Assembly (NCBI RefSeq): GCF_010668395.1
Contig: NZ_WUEY01000011.1
Coordinates: 62,001-126,000, forward strand
DNA length: 64,000 nt
Reading direction: 5' to 3'
DNA from: Martinezella lusitana
GTDB taxonomy: Bacteria; Pseudomonadota; Alphaproteobacteria; Rhizobiales; Rhizobiaceae
This document shows, one piece after another, positions 1-9,038 of this stretch. The position numbers and the translations under genes were made by a program. The notes under the pieces are model-generated. The model had not been told where the DNA came from and ran no database searches. It saw nothing but the letters and a program-made list of their open reading frames with translations. Position 1 is the first letter of the stretch, and each line of letters begins with the position of its first letter.

Positions 1-21
1 TTGCAGAGGCGGAGACAAGCG

Positions 22-1620
22 ATGACCGAGCCACCGGCAACGCCATCCAGGCAGCAGGACAGCTTTGCGCCGCTGAGGAACCGCGTGTTCTTCGTTCTCT
101 GGGTCGCGACGATCGTCGGCAATACGGGCAGCTTCGTGCGCGACGTCGCAAGTTCGTGGCTCGTCACCGATCTCTCGGCCGCTCCTGCGGCCGTCGCCAT
201 GATGCAGGCCGCCGCCGCATTGCCGGTTTTCCTGCTTGCCATACCCGCCGGCGTCCTGTCGGATATTCTGGATCGTCGCCACTTTCTCATCGTCATCCAG
301 CTGGTGCTCGCAGCTGCCAGCGTTTGCCTCCTTGTCCTTTCGGCGACGGGGCTTCAATCGATCACGTCGCTGGTGACGCTGACGTTCATCGGCGGCATCG
401 GAGCGGCGTTGATGGCGCCGACCTGGCAGGCAATCGTTCCGGAGCTCGTCGGCAAGACCGATATCAAGAGCGCCGTCGCCCTCAATTCGCTGGGGGTCAA
501 TATTTCCCGCGCCATAGGTCCCGCCGTCGGCGGTGTGCTGCTTGCCTATTTCGGGGCGTCCATTACCTACGGCGTCGATGTCATCAGCTATGCCTTCGTC
601 ATAGCCGCGCTATGGTGGTGGAAACGTCCGGCGGCGCCCGAAGACCCCTTCAGCGAACGCTTTGCAGGCGCGTTTCGCGCCGGCCTCCGCTACGCCAAGG
701 CCAGCCGCGACCTTCACGTCATCCTTGCGCGCGCCGGTGTTTTTTTCGTCTTCGCCAGCGCCGTATGGGCCCTGCTTCCCCTTCTGGCGAGAAACCTGCT
801 CGCAGGCTCGGCCGGTTTTTACGGCATTCTTCTTGGTGCGGTCGGCGTGGGGGCCATCTGCGGCGCTCTGATCATGCCGAAATTGCGGGACCGTTATGAT
901 GCCGACGGCCTTATGCTTGGCGCCTCGGTACTTACGGCCGCCGTCATGGCGGGCCTGGCTTTCGCTCCGCCCCAATGGGCCGCCGTCCTCATCCTCCTGG
1001 TGCTTGGGGCCGCCTGGCTCGCTGCGCTGACGACGCTCAACGGAGCCGCGCAAGCCGTCCTGCCGAACTGGGTGCGCGGGCGCTCGCTCGCCGTCTATCT
1101 CACCGTCTTCAACGGCGCGATGGCCGCCGGCAGCCTCCTCTGGGGTCTGGTTGCCGAGGCGATCGGCCTGCCATGGACCCTGCTGGTCGCCGGCATTGGG
1201 CTTCTAATCGCCGGGGCGGGGCTGCATCGCCTGAAGATCCCCAAGGGCGAGCAGGATCTCGTTCCCTCCAATCACTGGCCCGAGCCCCTGACGGCGGCAC
1301 CCATCGAGAACGATCGCGGACCGGTCCTCATTCTGATCGAGTATCGCATCGATCCCGCCGATCGCGAGGCTTTCGTCGCGGCCGTCTCCGACCTGTCGCG
1401 CGAACGGCAGCGCGACGGCGCCTATAGCTGGGGCATCACCGAAGACGCCGCCGATCCGCAGATTTTCATCGAATGGTTCATGGTCGAATCCTGGGCCGAG
1501 CACATCCGCCAGCATCGCCGCGTCTCGAAAGCCGATGCCGATATCCAGCAGGGTGTCCTTTCCTATCACCGGGGAAGCGACCCGCCACTGGTTCGCCATT
1601 TCATTTCTGCCCGCAAATGA
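22..1620 (+). CDS. MFS exporter, EntS-like, with C-terminal alpha/beta-barrel-like tail
   Basis: Inner-membrane major facilitator of the MFS_3/EntS (DUF894) type, probably a proton-driven exporter; substrate unknown. Roughly residues 20-420 are about twelve hydrophobic helices, with an MFS-like loop between helices 2 and 3 (GVLSDILDRR, near residues 78-87). The last ~100 residues (from GPVLILIEYRI) form a soluble module resembling a dimeric alpha/beta-barrel (antibiotic-monooxygenase-like) domain, which many members of this family carry. The frame is open from base 1 (TTG), but I prefer ATG at 22 because a GGAG element precedes it by 8 bases and the protein then has the family's usual short cytosolic N-terminus. 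It ends 34 bases before the hydrolase gene, so the two are probably co-transcribed. The true upstream context lies outside the window. Confidence 0.85.
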   Translation: MTEPPATPSRQQDSFAPLRNRVFFVLWVATIVGNTGSFVRDVASSWLVTDLSAAPAAVAMMQAAAALPVFLLAIPAGVLSDILDRRHFLIVIQLVLAAASVCLLVLSATGLQSITSLVTLTFIGGIGAALMAPTWQAIVPELVGKTDIKSAVALNSLGVNISRAIGPAVGGVLLAYFGASITYGVDVISYAFVIAALWWWKRPAAPEDPFSERFAGAFRAGLRYAKASRDLHVILARAGVFFVFASAVWALLPLLARNLLAGSAGFYGILLGAVGVGAICGALIMPKLRDRYDADGLMLGASVLTAAVMAGLAFAPPQWAAVLILLVLGAAWLAALTTLNGAAQAVLPNWVRGRSLAVYLTVFNGAMAAGSLLWGLVAEAIGLPWTLLVAGIGLLIAGAGLHRLKIPKGEQDLVPSNHWPEPLTAAPIENDRGPVLILIEYRIDPADREAFVAAVSDLSRERQRDGAYSWGITEDAADPQIFIEWFMVESWAEHIRQHRRVSKADADIQQGVLSYHRGSDPPLVRHFISARK

Positions 1621-1654
1621 CCGAAACAAGCCATCAGAATTGAAGGATCCCCTC

Positions 1655-2635
1655 ATGCCTGAGCGTTCCAAGTTTCATCTCGAAATGAGCCGCCGCGAAA
1701 CCCTGCTGACCGGCGCGGCGCTGACCACAGCATTGATACTGCCGACAGACCCGGCCGGCGCGAAATCCACCACCGAGCAACATTCTACCAAGGGAGCCAA
1801 CACTATGTCGTTCATCACCACCAAAGACGGCACTCAGATCTTTTACAAGGACTGGGGCTCGCGCGATGCGCAGCCGATCGTCTTCCATCACGGCTGGCCG
1901 TTGAGCGCCGACGACTGGGACGCCCAGATGATGTTCTTCCTGGAGAAGGGCTATCGCGTCATCGCGCATGACCGCCGCGGTCACGGCCGCTCCAGCCAGA
2001 CGGCGACCGGCAACGAGATGGATACCTACGCTGCCGACGTTGCCGAGCTTGCCGAGCATCTCGACCTCAAGAATGCGGTGCACATCGGCCATTCGACGGG
2101 CGGCGGCGAGGTTGCCCATTATGTTGCCCGCGCCAGGAAGGGCCGCGTCGCCAAGGCAGTCCTGATCGGCGCCGTGCCGCCGATCATGGTCAAGTCGGAC
2201 AAGAACCCGGGCGGCCTGCCGATCGAAGTCTTCGACGGCTTCCGCGCGGCCCTCGTTGCCAATCGGGCGCAATTCTTCCTCGACGTGCCCAGCGGGCCGT
2301 TCTACGGCTTCAACCGGCCGGATGCGAAGGTCAGCCAGGGCGTGATCCAGAATTGGTGGCGCCAGGGCATGATGGGCGGCGCCAAGGCGCACTACGATTG
2401 CATCAAGGCCTTTTCGGAAACGGACTTCACCGAGGATCTGCAGAAGATCGACGTGCCGACGCTGGTGCTGCACGGCGAGGACGACCAGATCGTTCCGATC
2501 GCGGATTCGGCGCTGCTGTCGATCAAGCTTCTCAAGCACGGCACGCTGAAGACCTACAAGGGCTTCCCGCACGGCATGGCAACCACCCACGCCGACGTCA
2601 TCAATGCCGATCTGCTCGAGTTCATCAAGGCGTAG
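1655..2635 (+). CDS. Tat-exported alpha/beta hydrolase, chloroperoxidase/arylesterase family
   Basis: Alpha/beta hydrolase of the cofactor-free chloroperoxidase/arylesterase group; the natural substrate is unknown. The nucleophile elbow GHSTGGG puts the catalytic Ser at residue 147. The acid and base fit the HGEDDQIVP and FPHGM segments near the C-terminus. The N-terminus carries a twin-arginine signal (SRRETLL followed by a hydrophobic stretch and an AKS-like cleavage region), so the 326-aa product should be exported folded to the periplasm. Start at 1655 is supported by AAGGA 8 bases upstream. A second ATG at 1805, with AAGGGAG 8 bases before it, begins exactly where ordinary cytosolic family members begin and would give 276 aa. 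Both products may be made (inference). It follows the MFS gene closely. Confidence 0.88.
   Translation: MPERSKFHLEMSRRETLLTGAALTTALILPTDPAGAKSTTEQHSTKGANTMSFITTKDGTQIFYKDWGSRDAQPIVFHHGWPLSADDWDAQMMFFLEKGYRVIAHDRRGHGRSSQTATGNEMDTYAADVAELAEHLDLKNAVHIGHSTGGGEVAHYVARARKGRVAKAVLIGAVPPIMVKSDKNPGGLPIEVFDGFRAALVANRAQFFLDVPSGPFYGFNRPDAKVSQGVIQNWWRQGMMGGAKAHYDCIKAFSETDFTEDLQKIDVPTLVLHGEDDQIVPIADSALLSIKLLKHGTLKTYKGFPHGMATTHADVINADLLEFIKA
1790..1807 (+). promoter_or_regulatory. Internal ribosome binding site and second start codon of the hydrolase
   Basis: AAGGGAG (1790-1796), an 8-base gap and ATG (1805) lie inside the hydrolase reading frame, in phase. Translation from here drops the Tat signal and gives the normal family length. 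The site is as strong as, or stronger than, the one at 1655. That it is used is inference. Confidence 0.55.
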
Positions 2636-2761
2636 TCTTCCCGCGAGATCGCCTTCGGCCGGGTGAATGGCTCTTCCGGCCGAAGGGTCTTATAGTAGCG
2701 AAATCGCGGCCTCGGGAACGTTGGCAGCGACTGGTCCATTACCTTTGGGGAGAGGTTTCCA

Positions 2762-3247
2762 ATGTCTGCTATTCTGGTTCTGACCGTCTTTCACACGCTT
2801 GTCAGCCTCGTTGCCATCGCAAGCGGCATCTATGTCGTGGTTGGCTTCATCACCGACACGCCGGTTCTTCGTGCGGCACGCTGGTTCTTATGGTCCGTGG
2901 CGATCACGCTCATCACCGGGTTCATGTTTCCCTTCAACGGCGTTACGCCGGCCATAGCGGTGGGCATCCTGTGTGTGCTGATCTTCATAGCGACTGTCTA
3001 TGCACGCTACCGGACACAGATGACCGGCATTTGGCGGCTTTCCTACGTGATCGGATGTCTGCTTCTCCTCTATTTCAACTGTCTCGTCTTGATCGCGCAG
3101 GTCTTCCAGAAAATCCCGCCGCTGAACGCCATTGCCCCGACCGGCAATGAGCCGCCCGTTGTCGCAAGCCAGGTCGCGCTGCTGATATTGGCCATTGTCG
3201 CGGGCATATTCATCGTAAGGGGCACGAAAAACCGCAGCTTCGGATGA
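2762..3247 (+). CDS. Hypothetical five-helix membrane protein
   Basis: I do not recognise a family. The 161-residue product is strongly hydrophobic, with about five predicted membrane helices (near residues 4-29, 42-58, 63-81, 93-115 and 134-152) and short loops. There is no signal peptide other than the first helix, and no metal-ligand cluster or catalytic motif is visible. A good ribosome site (GGGGAGAGG about 6 bases before ATG) and normal codon usage support a real gene. It stands alone: 126 bases after the hydrolase and 425 bases before the AraC regulator. Its length and helix count are like those of small DUF-type inner-membrane proteins of unknown role. Confidence 0.7.
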   Translation: MSAILVLTVFHTLVSLVAIASGIYVVVGFITDTPVLRAARWFLWSVAITLITGFMFPFNGVTPAIAVGILCVLIFIATVYARYRTQMTGIWRLSYVIGCLLLLYFNCLVLIAQVFQKIPPLNAIAPTGNEPPVVASQVALLILAIVAGIFIVRGTKNRSFG

Positions 3248-3672
3248 GGCCAGGTCAGGAATAGCTATCCGCCGGCTCCTCGGGCAAAGCTCACGCTCGC
3301 TCGAAGCATTGGTGTTGGCGGACGCTGGCCGGCGATACGTGACGCAAGAATCAATGGATCTCCTTGCCCCATCGACCGAGGGGAGCAATTCCCGAAAAAT
3401 TGCGCATTATTTTTTCGACCGAAGCTTCGTGAAAACAATGAGGTAGGGCGGTTCGGAGGTCCGGTGAAGAGCCAATCCCTCCCAGGAATTTCCACTTCAC
3501 GCTGCAATCCCACTCGATTAAATCCAAACTCGGAGTTATGCTGGCCGCGCCGTCATCTTTTTCGCATTCTCCATGGCTTAGGGATCGTCGCCTTGTCGCA
3601 AGGTCGAATCATCGAGCCAACAGCGTGCAAACACTATGCGTCTAGGGTCACCATAAACGTGATTGGGCCACG
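3248..3672. other. Non-coding gap upstream of AraC regulator
   Basis: These 425 bases hold no open frame with family-like content or a ribosome site. An A/T-rich patch lies around 3405-3440. No clear terminator or operator was found. It presumably carries the promoter of the AraC gene at 3673. Confidence 0.5.
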
Positions 3673-4617
3673 ATGACTGAATTGCAAAACATCCAGAACC
3701 CGCCCCGAAAACTCGTTTCCATCGAGGAAATCATCGATATCAAGACGCGACGGCCAATCGCGACCACCCGGGGCCGGGGATGGGATGGCGTGACCGTCGA
3801 TCTCTACCGTCCGCGTCCGGATTGCTCGCAGACCTATCCGGCTCTCGATCATCATCTGATCTGCTATTGTCCCTCGGGAAGAGCGCGGCTGATCCAACGA
3901 CGAGACGGTGCCGTGCACGAGGGCATCATGTCCGCAGGCATATCGCTGCTCATGCCCGCAGGATGTGAATCGACATGGGAAGGGCCGACGGCGACATCGG
4001 CGAGACTTAGAATTCCAACCGCGCTGGTGGCGGCCGCTGGAGAACAATTCGGCAGGCACAGCGTCCCCCAAATCGAAATCCGGAACATTTTCGAGACGCG
4101 CGACACCCTGATCGAGCATATGGCGCTCGTTCTCCTGTCGGAACTTCAGCAAAAGCCTCATCCGGCGCAAGCCCTTATTATCGATCATGTTTCCGCCGCG
4201 CTTGCGGCACACCTCCTGCGAAAATACAATGCTTTCGAGGCAATAGAGCCTGACAGGCTGCCCCGCTTGAGCAAAATGGAGGTGGATCGCCTCGCGGATT
4301 ACATTCAAGACAATCTCGACCGGATGATCGGCCTTGGCGAATTGGCGGAGATCGTCAATGTCAGCCGCTTTCATTTCGCGCGCATTTTCAAGCAGAGCAC
4401 CGGCATGACCGCGATGACCTTCGTCGAGCAATGCCGGATCAACAAGGCACAATCGCTCATCTCGGAAACGGATGTCTCGCTTGCGGAAGTCGCCCTCATA
4501 ACCGGATTTGCCGATCAAAGTCATTTCACCAGGCGGTTTCGCCGCCTGATCGGCAGCACGCCTGCCGCTTTTGCGCGCGAGCACGGAAGACGATTCAAGC
4601 GGCGCCTTCCCAACTAG
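3673..4617 (+). CDS. AraC-family transcriptional regulator
   Basis: Cytosolic DNA-binding regulator of 314 aa. The N-terminal ~180 residues are a cupin-like effector/dimerisation region (YDHH-like DHHLICYC, LLMPAG, RLRIPTALV). The C-terminal ~100 residues carry the paired AraC helix-turn-helix motifs, with VSRFHFARIFK in the first and the family signature GFADQSHFTRRFRR in the second. It resembles the regulator at 35561 along its whole length (shared LIQ+R, LMPAG and WEG features), so the two are paralogues. It faces the convergent SRPBCC gene with 60 bases between them. The target is unknown; the regulated operon may be elsewhere. The start is taken at ATG 3673, preceded only by a weak ribosome site. 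Confidence 0.88.
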   Translation: MTELQNIQNPPRKLVSIEEIIDIKTRRPIATTRGRGWDGVTVDLYRPRPDCSQTYPALDHHLICYCPSGRARLIQRRDGAVHEGIMSAGISLLMPAGCESTWEGPTATSARLRIPTALVAAAGEQFGRHSVPQIEIRNIFETRDTLIEHMALVLLSELQQKPHPAQALIIDHVSAALAAHLLRKYNAFEAIEPDRLPRLSKMEVDRLADYIQDNLDRMIGLGELAEIVNVSRFHFARIFKQSTGMTAMTFVEQCRINKAQSLISETDVSLAEVALITGFADQSHFTRRFRRLIGSTPAAFAREHGRRFKRRLPN

Positions 4618-4677
4618 CATCCGAGCATCATCGCCGTGAGAACACGCTGAATCTTCAGTCTCGCGAACTGCCCGCGG

Positions 4678-5169
4678 TCAGGCCCCTGATGCAGGGTTCG
4701 CGAAAGAAGGCGGCCGCCGCTCTCCTTCTGCGAACGCCTTCAATGCTTTCATCATCCGATCGTTCTCCTTCATAAATGCCCGGATGATCGGCGACTTGAG
4801 AAACCTGACGGGACCGTGGAATGACAGTTCGAGACGGCGCATGAGCCTGACCGTCTCGCCTTCAACCGCAATCCTGTGAAAAAGCTGGATGCCGATGGTG
4901 CCCATAAAACGCGGTTTCATGGTCATCGGCTGCTCGAAATCGAGTTCCCCTGGCCGGATCAGGGACGTGACCGTTCCGTGGCGCGTGCCGAACGGTCCAG
5001 GTTCGACATAGGTCGTGCCTACCTTGATCGGTTCGTCGGAGATTTGAAGCGTCCCGTGATAGGCCGTCGAATTCGGCAGCCATCGATCATAGGCCCGCAA
5101 GTCGGCGAGCAGTGAAAATACGTCGTCGGCAGAGGCTGCAATGCTCGTTTCCCAGACAAAGCTCTCCAC
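4678..5169 (-). CDS. SRPBCC (START-like/polyketide-cyclase fold) protein
   Basis: Predicted small cytosolic ligand-binding protein of the SRPBCC superfamily (polyketide cyclase/dehydrase type). Hallmarks are the N-terminal strand and helix ending in YDRWLP, a central TYVEPGPFGTRHG strand pair and the long C-terminal helix starting near FLKSPIIRAFMK. The reaction and ligand are unknown. No ATG exists in the frame upstream of the domain. I choose GTG at 5169 because AGGAGAGAGG precedes it and the protein then begins at the domain edge (163 aa). A TTG at 5238 would add 23 residues but has no ribosome site. It is transcribed divergently from the adenylate cyclase gene. Confidence 0.75.
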   Translation of the reverse strand: MESFVWETSIAASADDVFSLLADLRAYDRWLPNSTAYHGTLQISDEPIKVGTTYVEPGPFGTRHGTVTSLIRPGELDFEQPMTMKPRFMGTIGIQLFHRIAVEGETVRLMRRLELSFHGPVRFLKSPIIRAFMKENDRMMKALKAFAEGERRPPSFANPASGA

Positions 5170-5315
5170 CGCCCCTATGACCTCTCTCCTGATCCCTATC
5201 GCTTTATGTTCGCTTCCGACAATCGAAAGGTTACACAAAAAATAAAAATTAAACGGCTCGCGTCCTCGCGGCAGCCAGCTTATTCTGCCCTTATCTTTAG
5301 TGTGCGGAATAGCTG

Positions 5316-6725
5316 ATGCTGGATATTACCGATCGCATTCTGGCAATACGCCAGTACGTTGACGATGGTGTCGCCGCCGCGATAGAGCAGCTGATCCGCG
5401 AAGCCCCGGATACGCGGCTCAATCGGATAAATCCTCTCGCCTTCGCCCTGTCACACAAGCTCGATGAACGCGAGTGCGTGGCAGCATTTCTCCATGCGAC
5501 GCAGCTCGGTCTTTTCGAGCTTTCCTGGAATGTGGTTTGCGCCAGCTGCGGCGGCGTCCTTCAGGCATGCGAATCGCTCCGGGCAATCAACCAGGCCCGC
5601 TATCGCTGCGCGCTGTGCGCGGTAAACTGCGAGCCCAATCTGGATGAGAGCGTGGAAATCACGTTCACCGTCGATCACCGCGTTCGAAAGATCGAAGCCC
5701 ATAGCCCCGAAAGCCTGTCCTTGTGGCCCTATGTCCGGCAGGTCTTCTGGAGTTCGGGCAGCGATCTTCCGGACGATCTGAGCGATGTCGCCAGGGAGGC
5801 AGTGCTTGATGCGGTGGAAGTCGCGCCCGGTGAGCGTGTCGTCCGTCAAATCCAGATGAGCGAGGGATTGGCCGTCCTCTTCGATCCCGTGACCCATAGT
5901 TCGCAGTCGCTGGAGGTGACGGGCGCGCCTTCGGCGGATCCGCAGCAAATAACGGTTCACATCGATGATACGCGCCTGCAGACCGCGATGCATCGGCTGG
6001 CGCCCGGCGTGCTGAATCTCGTCCTTGAAAACAATACGTCCCGAAGAGTGATGCCCATTCTATGGAGCGTGGGGGAAGCGCTCAAACACATGGTCGAGCG
6101 TCACATCCCCGTTCTGACCGCCAAGCGCCTTCTGACGCACCAGACGTTTCGCGATCTTTACCGAACCAACGTTCTCGACGTCAATCAACGTTTCAAGATC
6201 ACCAATCTGACCTTCCTGTTCACGGACCTGAAGGGATCGACGGAGCTCTATGAGCGGATCGGCGATCTTGCCGCATTCGACCTCGTGCGCTCTCACTTTC
6301 AGATCGCGGAAGAGATCGTTTCCAGAAAAGGCGGCGCCATTGTGAAAACCATCGGCGACGCGATCATGGCAACGTTTCCCAATCCCGTGCAAGGCATTGC
6401 CGCCGCGCTTGAAATCAGAGAGGCCGTCAACAGGCTGAACCGCCGGAACAACCGCCAGGAGCTGCTTCTCAAGATCGGGATTCACAGCGGCCCCTGCCTC
6501 GCGGTGTCGATGAACGACCGCCAGGACTATTTCGGCCAGACGGTCAATATCGCCTCCCGTGTCGAAAACATCGCATCTCCCGACGCGATCCTCGTCACCT
6601 CGTCCTCGGCGGATGATGCGGAAGCCCATGATTTTATCAGGCGGCAGGGTGCCGCCCCCAGCAGTTTCCTGGCCAATCTGCGGGGAATAGACAGAGAAAT
6701 ACGAGTTTATAGCGTTCCTTCCTGA
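5316..6725 (+). CDS. Class III adenylate cyclase with N-terminal DUF5939-like region
   Basis: Makes cAMP from ATP. The C-terminal ~180 residues are a class III cyclase catalytic domain. The two metal aspartates are in FLFTDLKGST and KTIGDAIMATF. The adenine-specifying pair is the Lys of VKTIGD and the Asp of QDYFGQTVN. The transition-state Asn/Arg are in VNIASRVE. All are present, so the enzyme should be active and ATP-specific. The N-terminal ~280 residues resemble DUF5939 and contain a CASCG...CALC zinc-ribbon-like set of four cysteines near residues 74-108. No membrane segment is seen, so it is probably soluble. The length (469 aa) suits this architecture. It precedes the HlyD gene by 113 bases on the same strand; a functional link is unproven. 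Confidence 0.88.
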   Translation: MLDITDRILAIRQYVDDGVAAAIEQLIREAPDTRLNRINPLAFALSHKLDERECVAAFLHATQLGLFELSWNVVCASCGGVLQACESLRAINQARYRCALCAVNCEPNLDESVEITFTVDHRVRKIEAHSPESLSLWPYVRQVFWSSGSDLPDDLSDVAREAVLDAVEVAPGERVVRQIQMSEGLAVLFDPVTHSSQSLEVTGAPSADPQQITVHIDDTRLQTAMHRLAPGVLNLVLENNTSRRVMPILWSVGEALKHMVERHIPVLTAKRLLTHQTFRDLYRTNVLDVNQRFKITNLTFLFTDLKGSTELYERIGDLAAFDLVRSHFQIAEEIVSRKGGAIVKTIGDAIMATFPNPVQGIAAALEIREAVNRLNRRNNRQELLLKIGIHSGPCLAVSMNDRQDYFGQTVNIASRVENIASPDAILVTSSSADDAEAHDFIRRQGAAPSSFLANLRGIDREIRVYSVPS

Positions 6726-6838
6726 ATGGAAAAAGCAGGCCGTCCTCGTGACCCCAAGAAGGCGCGAAGACTTATTTCCGATCAGGTACCATCGACGCTG
6801 AGAGATGCAGAAAACATGAAGAGGTTTGTCAAAGGGCG

Positions 6839-7819
6839 ATGAAGACGGCGATCCGTGCAATAGTAGGGCTGGGCCTTGTTGTAGCCCTGTGTGTTCTCTT
6901 GTGGTTTGCAACCCGGCCGCCGCCGCTGGTCGTGCAGGGCGAGGTGTCGACGAACCGCGTCGATATCAGCCCGCGCGTTCCAGGGCGCGTGGCAAAGCTC
7001 AATGCCGATGTGGGCGACGTGGTCAAGCAGGGTGACGTGATCGCCGAGCTGGAAAGCCCGCAGCTGACGGCATCGCTGCATATGGCGGACGCTGCATTGG
7101 CCGTGTCTCAGGCCGATCTCATCCGCGTCAACAGCACCCGTCCGGAAACCATCGATGCTTCGAAAGCGCAGCTGGCAGCGGCCGATGCCGATGTCACGCT
7201 CTATCAGGAAGAGACCAACCGCCAGGCGAAGCTGATCAGCACCGGGGCTTCCACACAGGCACTCGTCGATCAGACCGCCCGCAATCTCGAGGCGGCAATC
7301 CGCCAGAAGGAAGCGGCGGAAGCCAATTTGCGGCTGGTCGTCGCCGGCGCCAGCAAGGAAGAAAAGGCCCTCGCGGCCACAAGGGTCGAACAGGCCAGGG
7401 CATCCCTGAACCAGCAGCAGGTGGATGTGAGCGAACTGACGATCCGCGCTCCGATCTCCGGCCAGGTCACGACACGCGTGGCCGAGCTCGGCGAAAACTT
7501 CTCGGCCGGCGCTCCGCTGTTTTCGATCATCGACATCGACCACCCGTGGTTCACCTTCAATCTTCGTGAGGATTTGCTGAACGGCCTGAAAGTTGGCGAT
7601 GTCTTCAACGTCTCCGTGCCGGCGCTCAAGCAGGACAAGCTGCAGGTCAAGGTGACCGTCATCAACGCTCAGGGACAATATGCCACCTGGCGGGCAACGC
7701 GCGCCACCGGCGACTTTGATCTTCGCACCTTCGAGGTGCGGGCCGAACCGGTCGTCCTGCCGGAAGGATTGCGCCCGGGCATGAGCGTCATCGCCTCCTG
7801 GCCCTTCGAGGAGCGTTAA
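6839..7819 (+). CDS. HlyD-family periplasmic adaptor (membrane fusion protein)
   Basis: Membrane fusion protein that would bridge the inner-membrane permeases to an outer-membrane channel. One N-terminal membrane anchor (about residues 5-24) is followed by a biotinyl-lipoyl half motif (VPGRVAKLNADVGDVVKQGDVIAELES), an alpha-helical hairpin of roughly 100 residues rich in Ala/Gln, the second lipoyl half (IRAPISGQVTTRVAELGENF) and a beta-barrel region. Length (326 aa) is normal for the YhiI/EmrA-like group. It is the first gene of a three-gene set: 1 base separates its stop from the first permease. The start ATG follows AAAGGG at very short spacing, so translation may be modest. Confidence 0.87.
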   Translation: MKTAIRAIVGLGLVVALCVLLWFATRPPPLVVQGEVSTNRVDISPRVPGRVAKLNADVGDVVKQGDVIAELESPQLTASLHMADAALAVSQADLIRVNSTRPETIDASKAQLAAADADVTLYQEETNRQAKLISTGASTQALVDQTARNLEAAIRQKEAAEANLRLVVAGASKEEKALAATRVEQARASLNQQQVDVSELTIRAPISGQVTTRVAELGENFSAGAPLFSIIDIDHPWFTFNLREDLLNGLKVGDVFNVSVPALKQDKLQVKVTVINAQGQYATWRATRATGDFDLRTFEVRAEPVVLPEGLRPGMSVIASWPFEER

Positions 7820-7820
7820 G

Positions 7821-9038
7821 ATGATGCCGCGTGGCCGCCTGCGCCCCGGTTTCGTGCTGGTGTTTCGACGCGAGTTCGGCCTCTTCTACCGGCGGCCTTT
7901 CCTGTTCTTCCTTGCGACAGGACTGCCGCTGCTGCTGATGGGGCTGCTGGCGGTGGTGTTCAGCGCCGGACTTGCGACGCGACTGCCCATTGCGGTGCTC
8001 GACCAGGATGGCAGCAATCTTTCGCGGCAGATTATTCGGACCGTCGATGCCACGCCCGATACGGCGGTGGCCGTGCGCGTCGCCGATCTTACCGAGGGTC
8101 GCGCGCTCATTCTCGCAGGCAAGGTGCACGGATTGCTGTTCCTGCCGCGCAATCTCGAGCGCGACGTCTTTGCCGGGCGCAGACCGGAAGTCGTTTTCTT
8201 CTACAACACGCAGACGCTGACAACCGGAAATCTCACTCTGCGCGGCGTCAGCGCCGCAGTGCCGTCGGTCGAGGCCGGCATCCGGCTGGCGCTGCGCACG
8301 GCCGAGGGGCAGCCGGTCGACGTTGCCGAAGCCGATCTGGCACCGATACCGGTGCAGGTGAATCCCTTGTTCAATCCAACGCTGAACTACGCGCATTTCC
8401 TGCTGGCGGCGTTGCTGCCGAGCGTGTTGCAGGTGGTGATCGTCACCACCATGTCCTATACGATCGGGCTCGATGCCGAAACCCGCCATCGCTTCCGCAT
8501 TCTCAGGCGGCTCGGCGGCGGATTGTGGCCGGCCATCGCCGGCAAGGTTCTGCCATATACGCTGCTGTTCCTCGTCGTGCTCGGCATCTCCGATGCCGTG
8601 CTGTTCGGCCTGCTGGGGATGCCGTTGCGTGGCCAGAACTGGATACTGCTCATTGCCGGCGTGCTCTTCATCCTGGCGAACCAGTTTTTTGGCGTGCTTC
8701 TGGCCCTGCTGCTCCGGCCGATGGCAAGCGCGATCAGCATCGGCACGCTGATTTTCGCACCGTCCTTCGGATATATGGGCATCGGGTTTCCGCGCCTCGG
8801 CATGAATGTCTTTGCCTATCACTGGGGTCAACTCATTCCCGGCACCTGGTATCTCATGGCGCGCATCGACCAGACGATCCGCGGCACGCCTGCCGATCTT
8901 TCCTGGCGGCCGATTCTGGTGCTTGCAATCTTCGTCGTGGCGCTGGCCGGCCTGACGGCGCTGAGACTGGAGATCATGCGTTCCCGTAATGCGGCGCAAC
9001 CAATGCCGGATCTCGCCGCACGGAAGGTTGCTCCATGA
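7821..9038 (+). CDS. ABC-2 type permease 1
   Basis: Inner-membrane protein of the ABC-2 (YhhJ/YbhS-like) type, 405 aa. An N-terminal helix (about residues 26-48) is followed by a ~150-residue extracytoplasmic domain (starting near LPIAVLDQDGSNLSRQ) and five more helices in the C-terminal half (from about residue 190). The extracytoplasmic part reads like the YhgE/Pip or YbhR-type loop. It overlaps the next permease gene by four bases (ATGA), so the two products are probably translationally coupled and form a heterodimer. No ATP-binding motifs are present in this or the adjacent genes. Confidence 0.85.
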   Translation: MMPRGRLRPGFVLVFRREFGLFYRRPFLFFLATGLPLLLMGLLAVVFSAGLATRLPIAVLDQDGSNLSRQIIRTVDATPDTAVAVRVADLTEGRALILAGKVHGLLFLPRNLERDVFAGRRPEVVFFYNTQTLTTGNLTLRGVSAAVPSVEAGIRLALRTAEGQPVDVAEADLAPIPVQVNPLFNPTLNYAHFLLAALLPSVLQVVIVTTMSYTIGLDAETRHRFRILRRLGGGLWPAIAGKVLPYTLLFLVVLGISDAVLFGLLGMPLRGQNWILLIAGVLFILANQFFGVLLALLLRPMASAISIGTLIFAPSFGYMGIGFPRLGMNVFAYHWGQLIPGTWYLMARIDQTIRGTPADLSWRPILVLAIFVVALAGLTALRLEIMRSRNAAQPMPDLAARKVAP

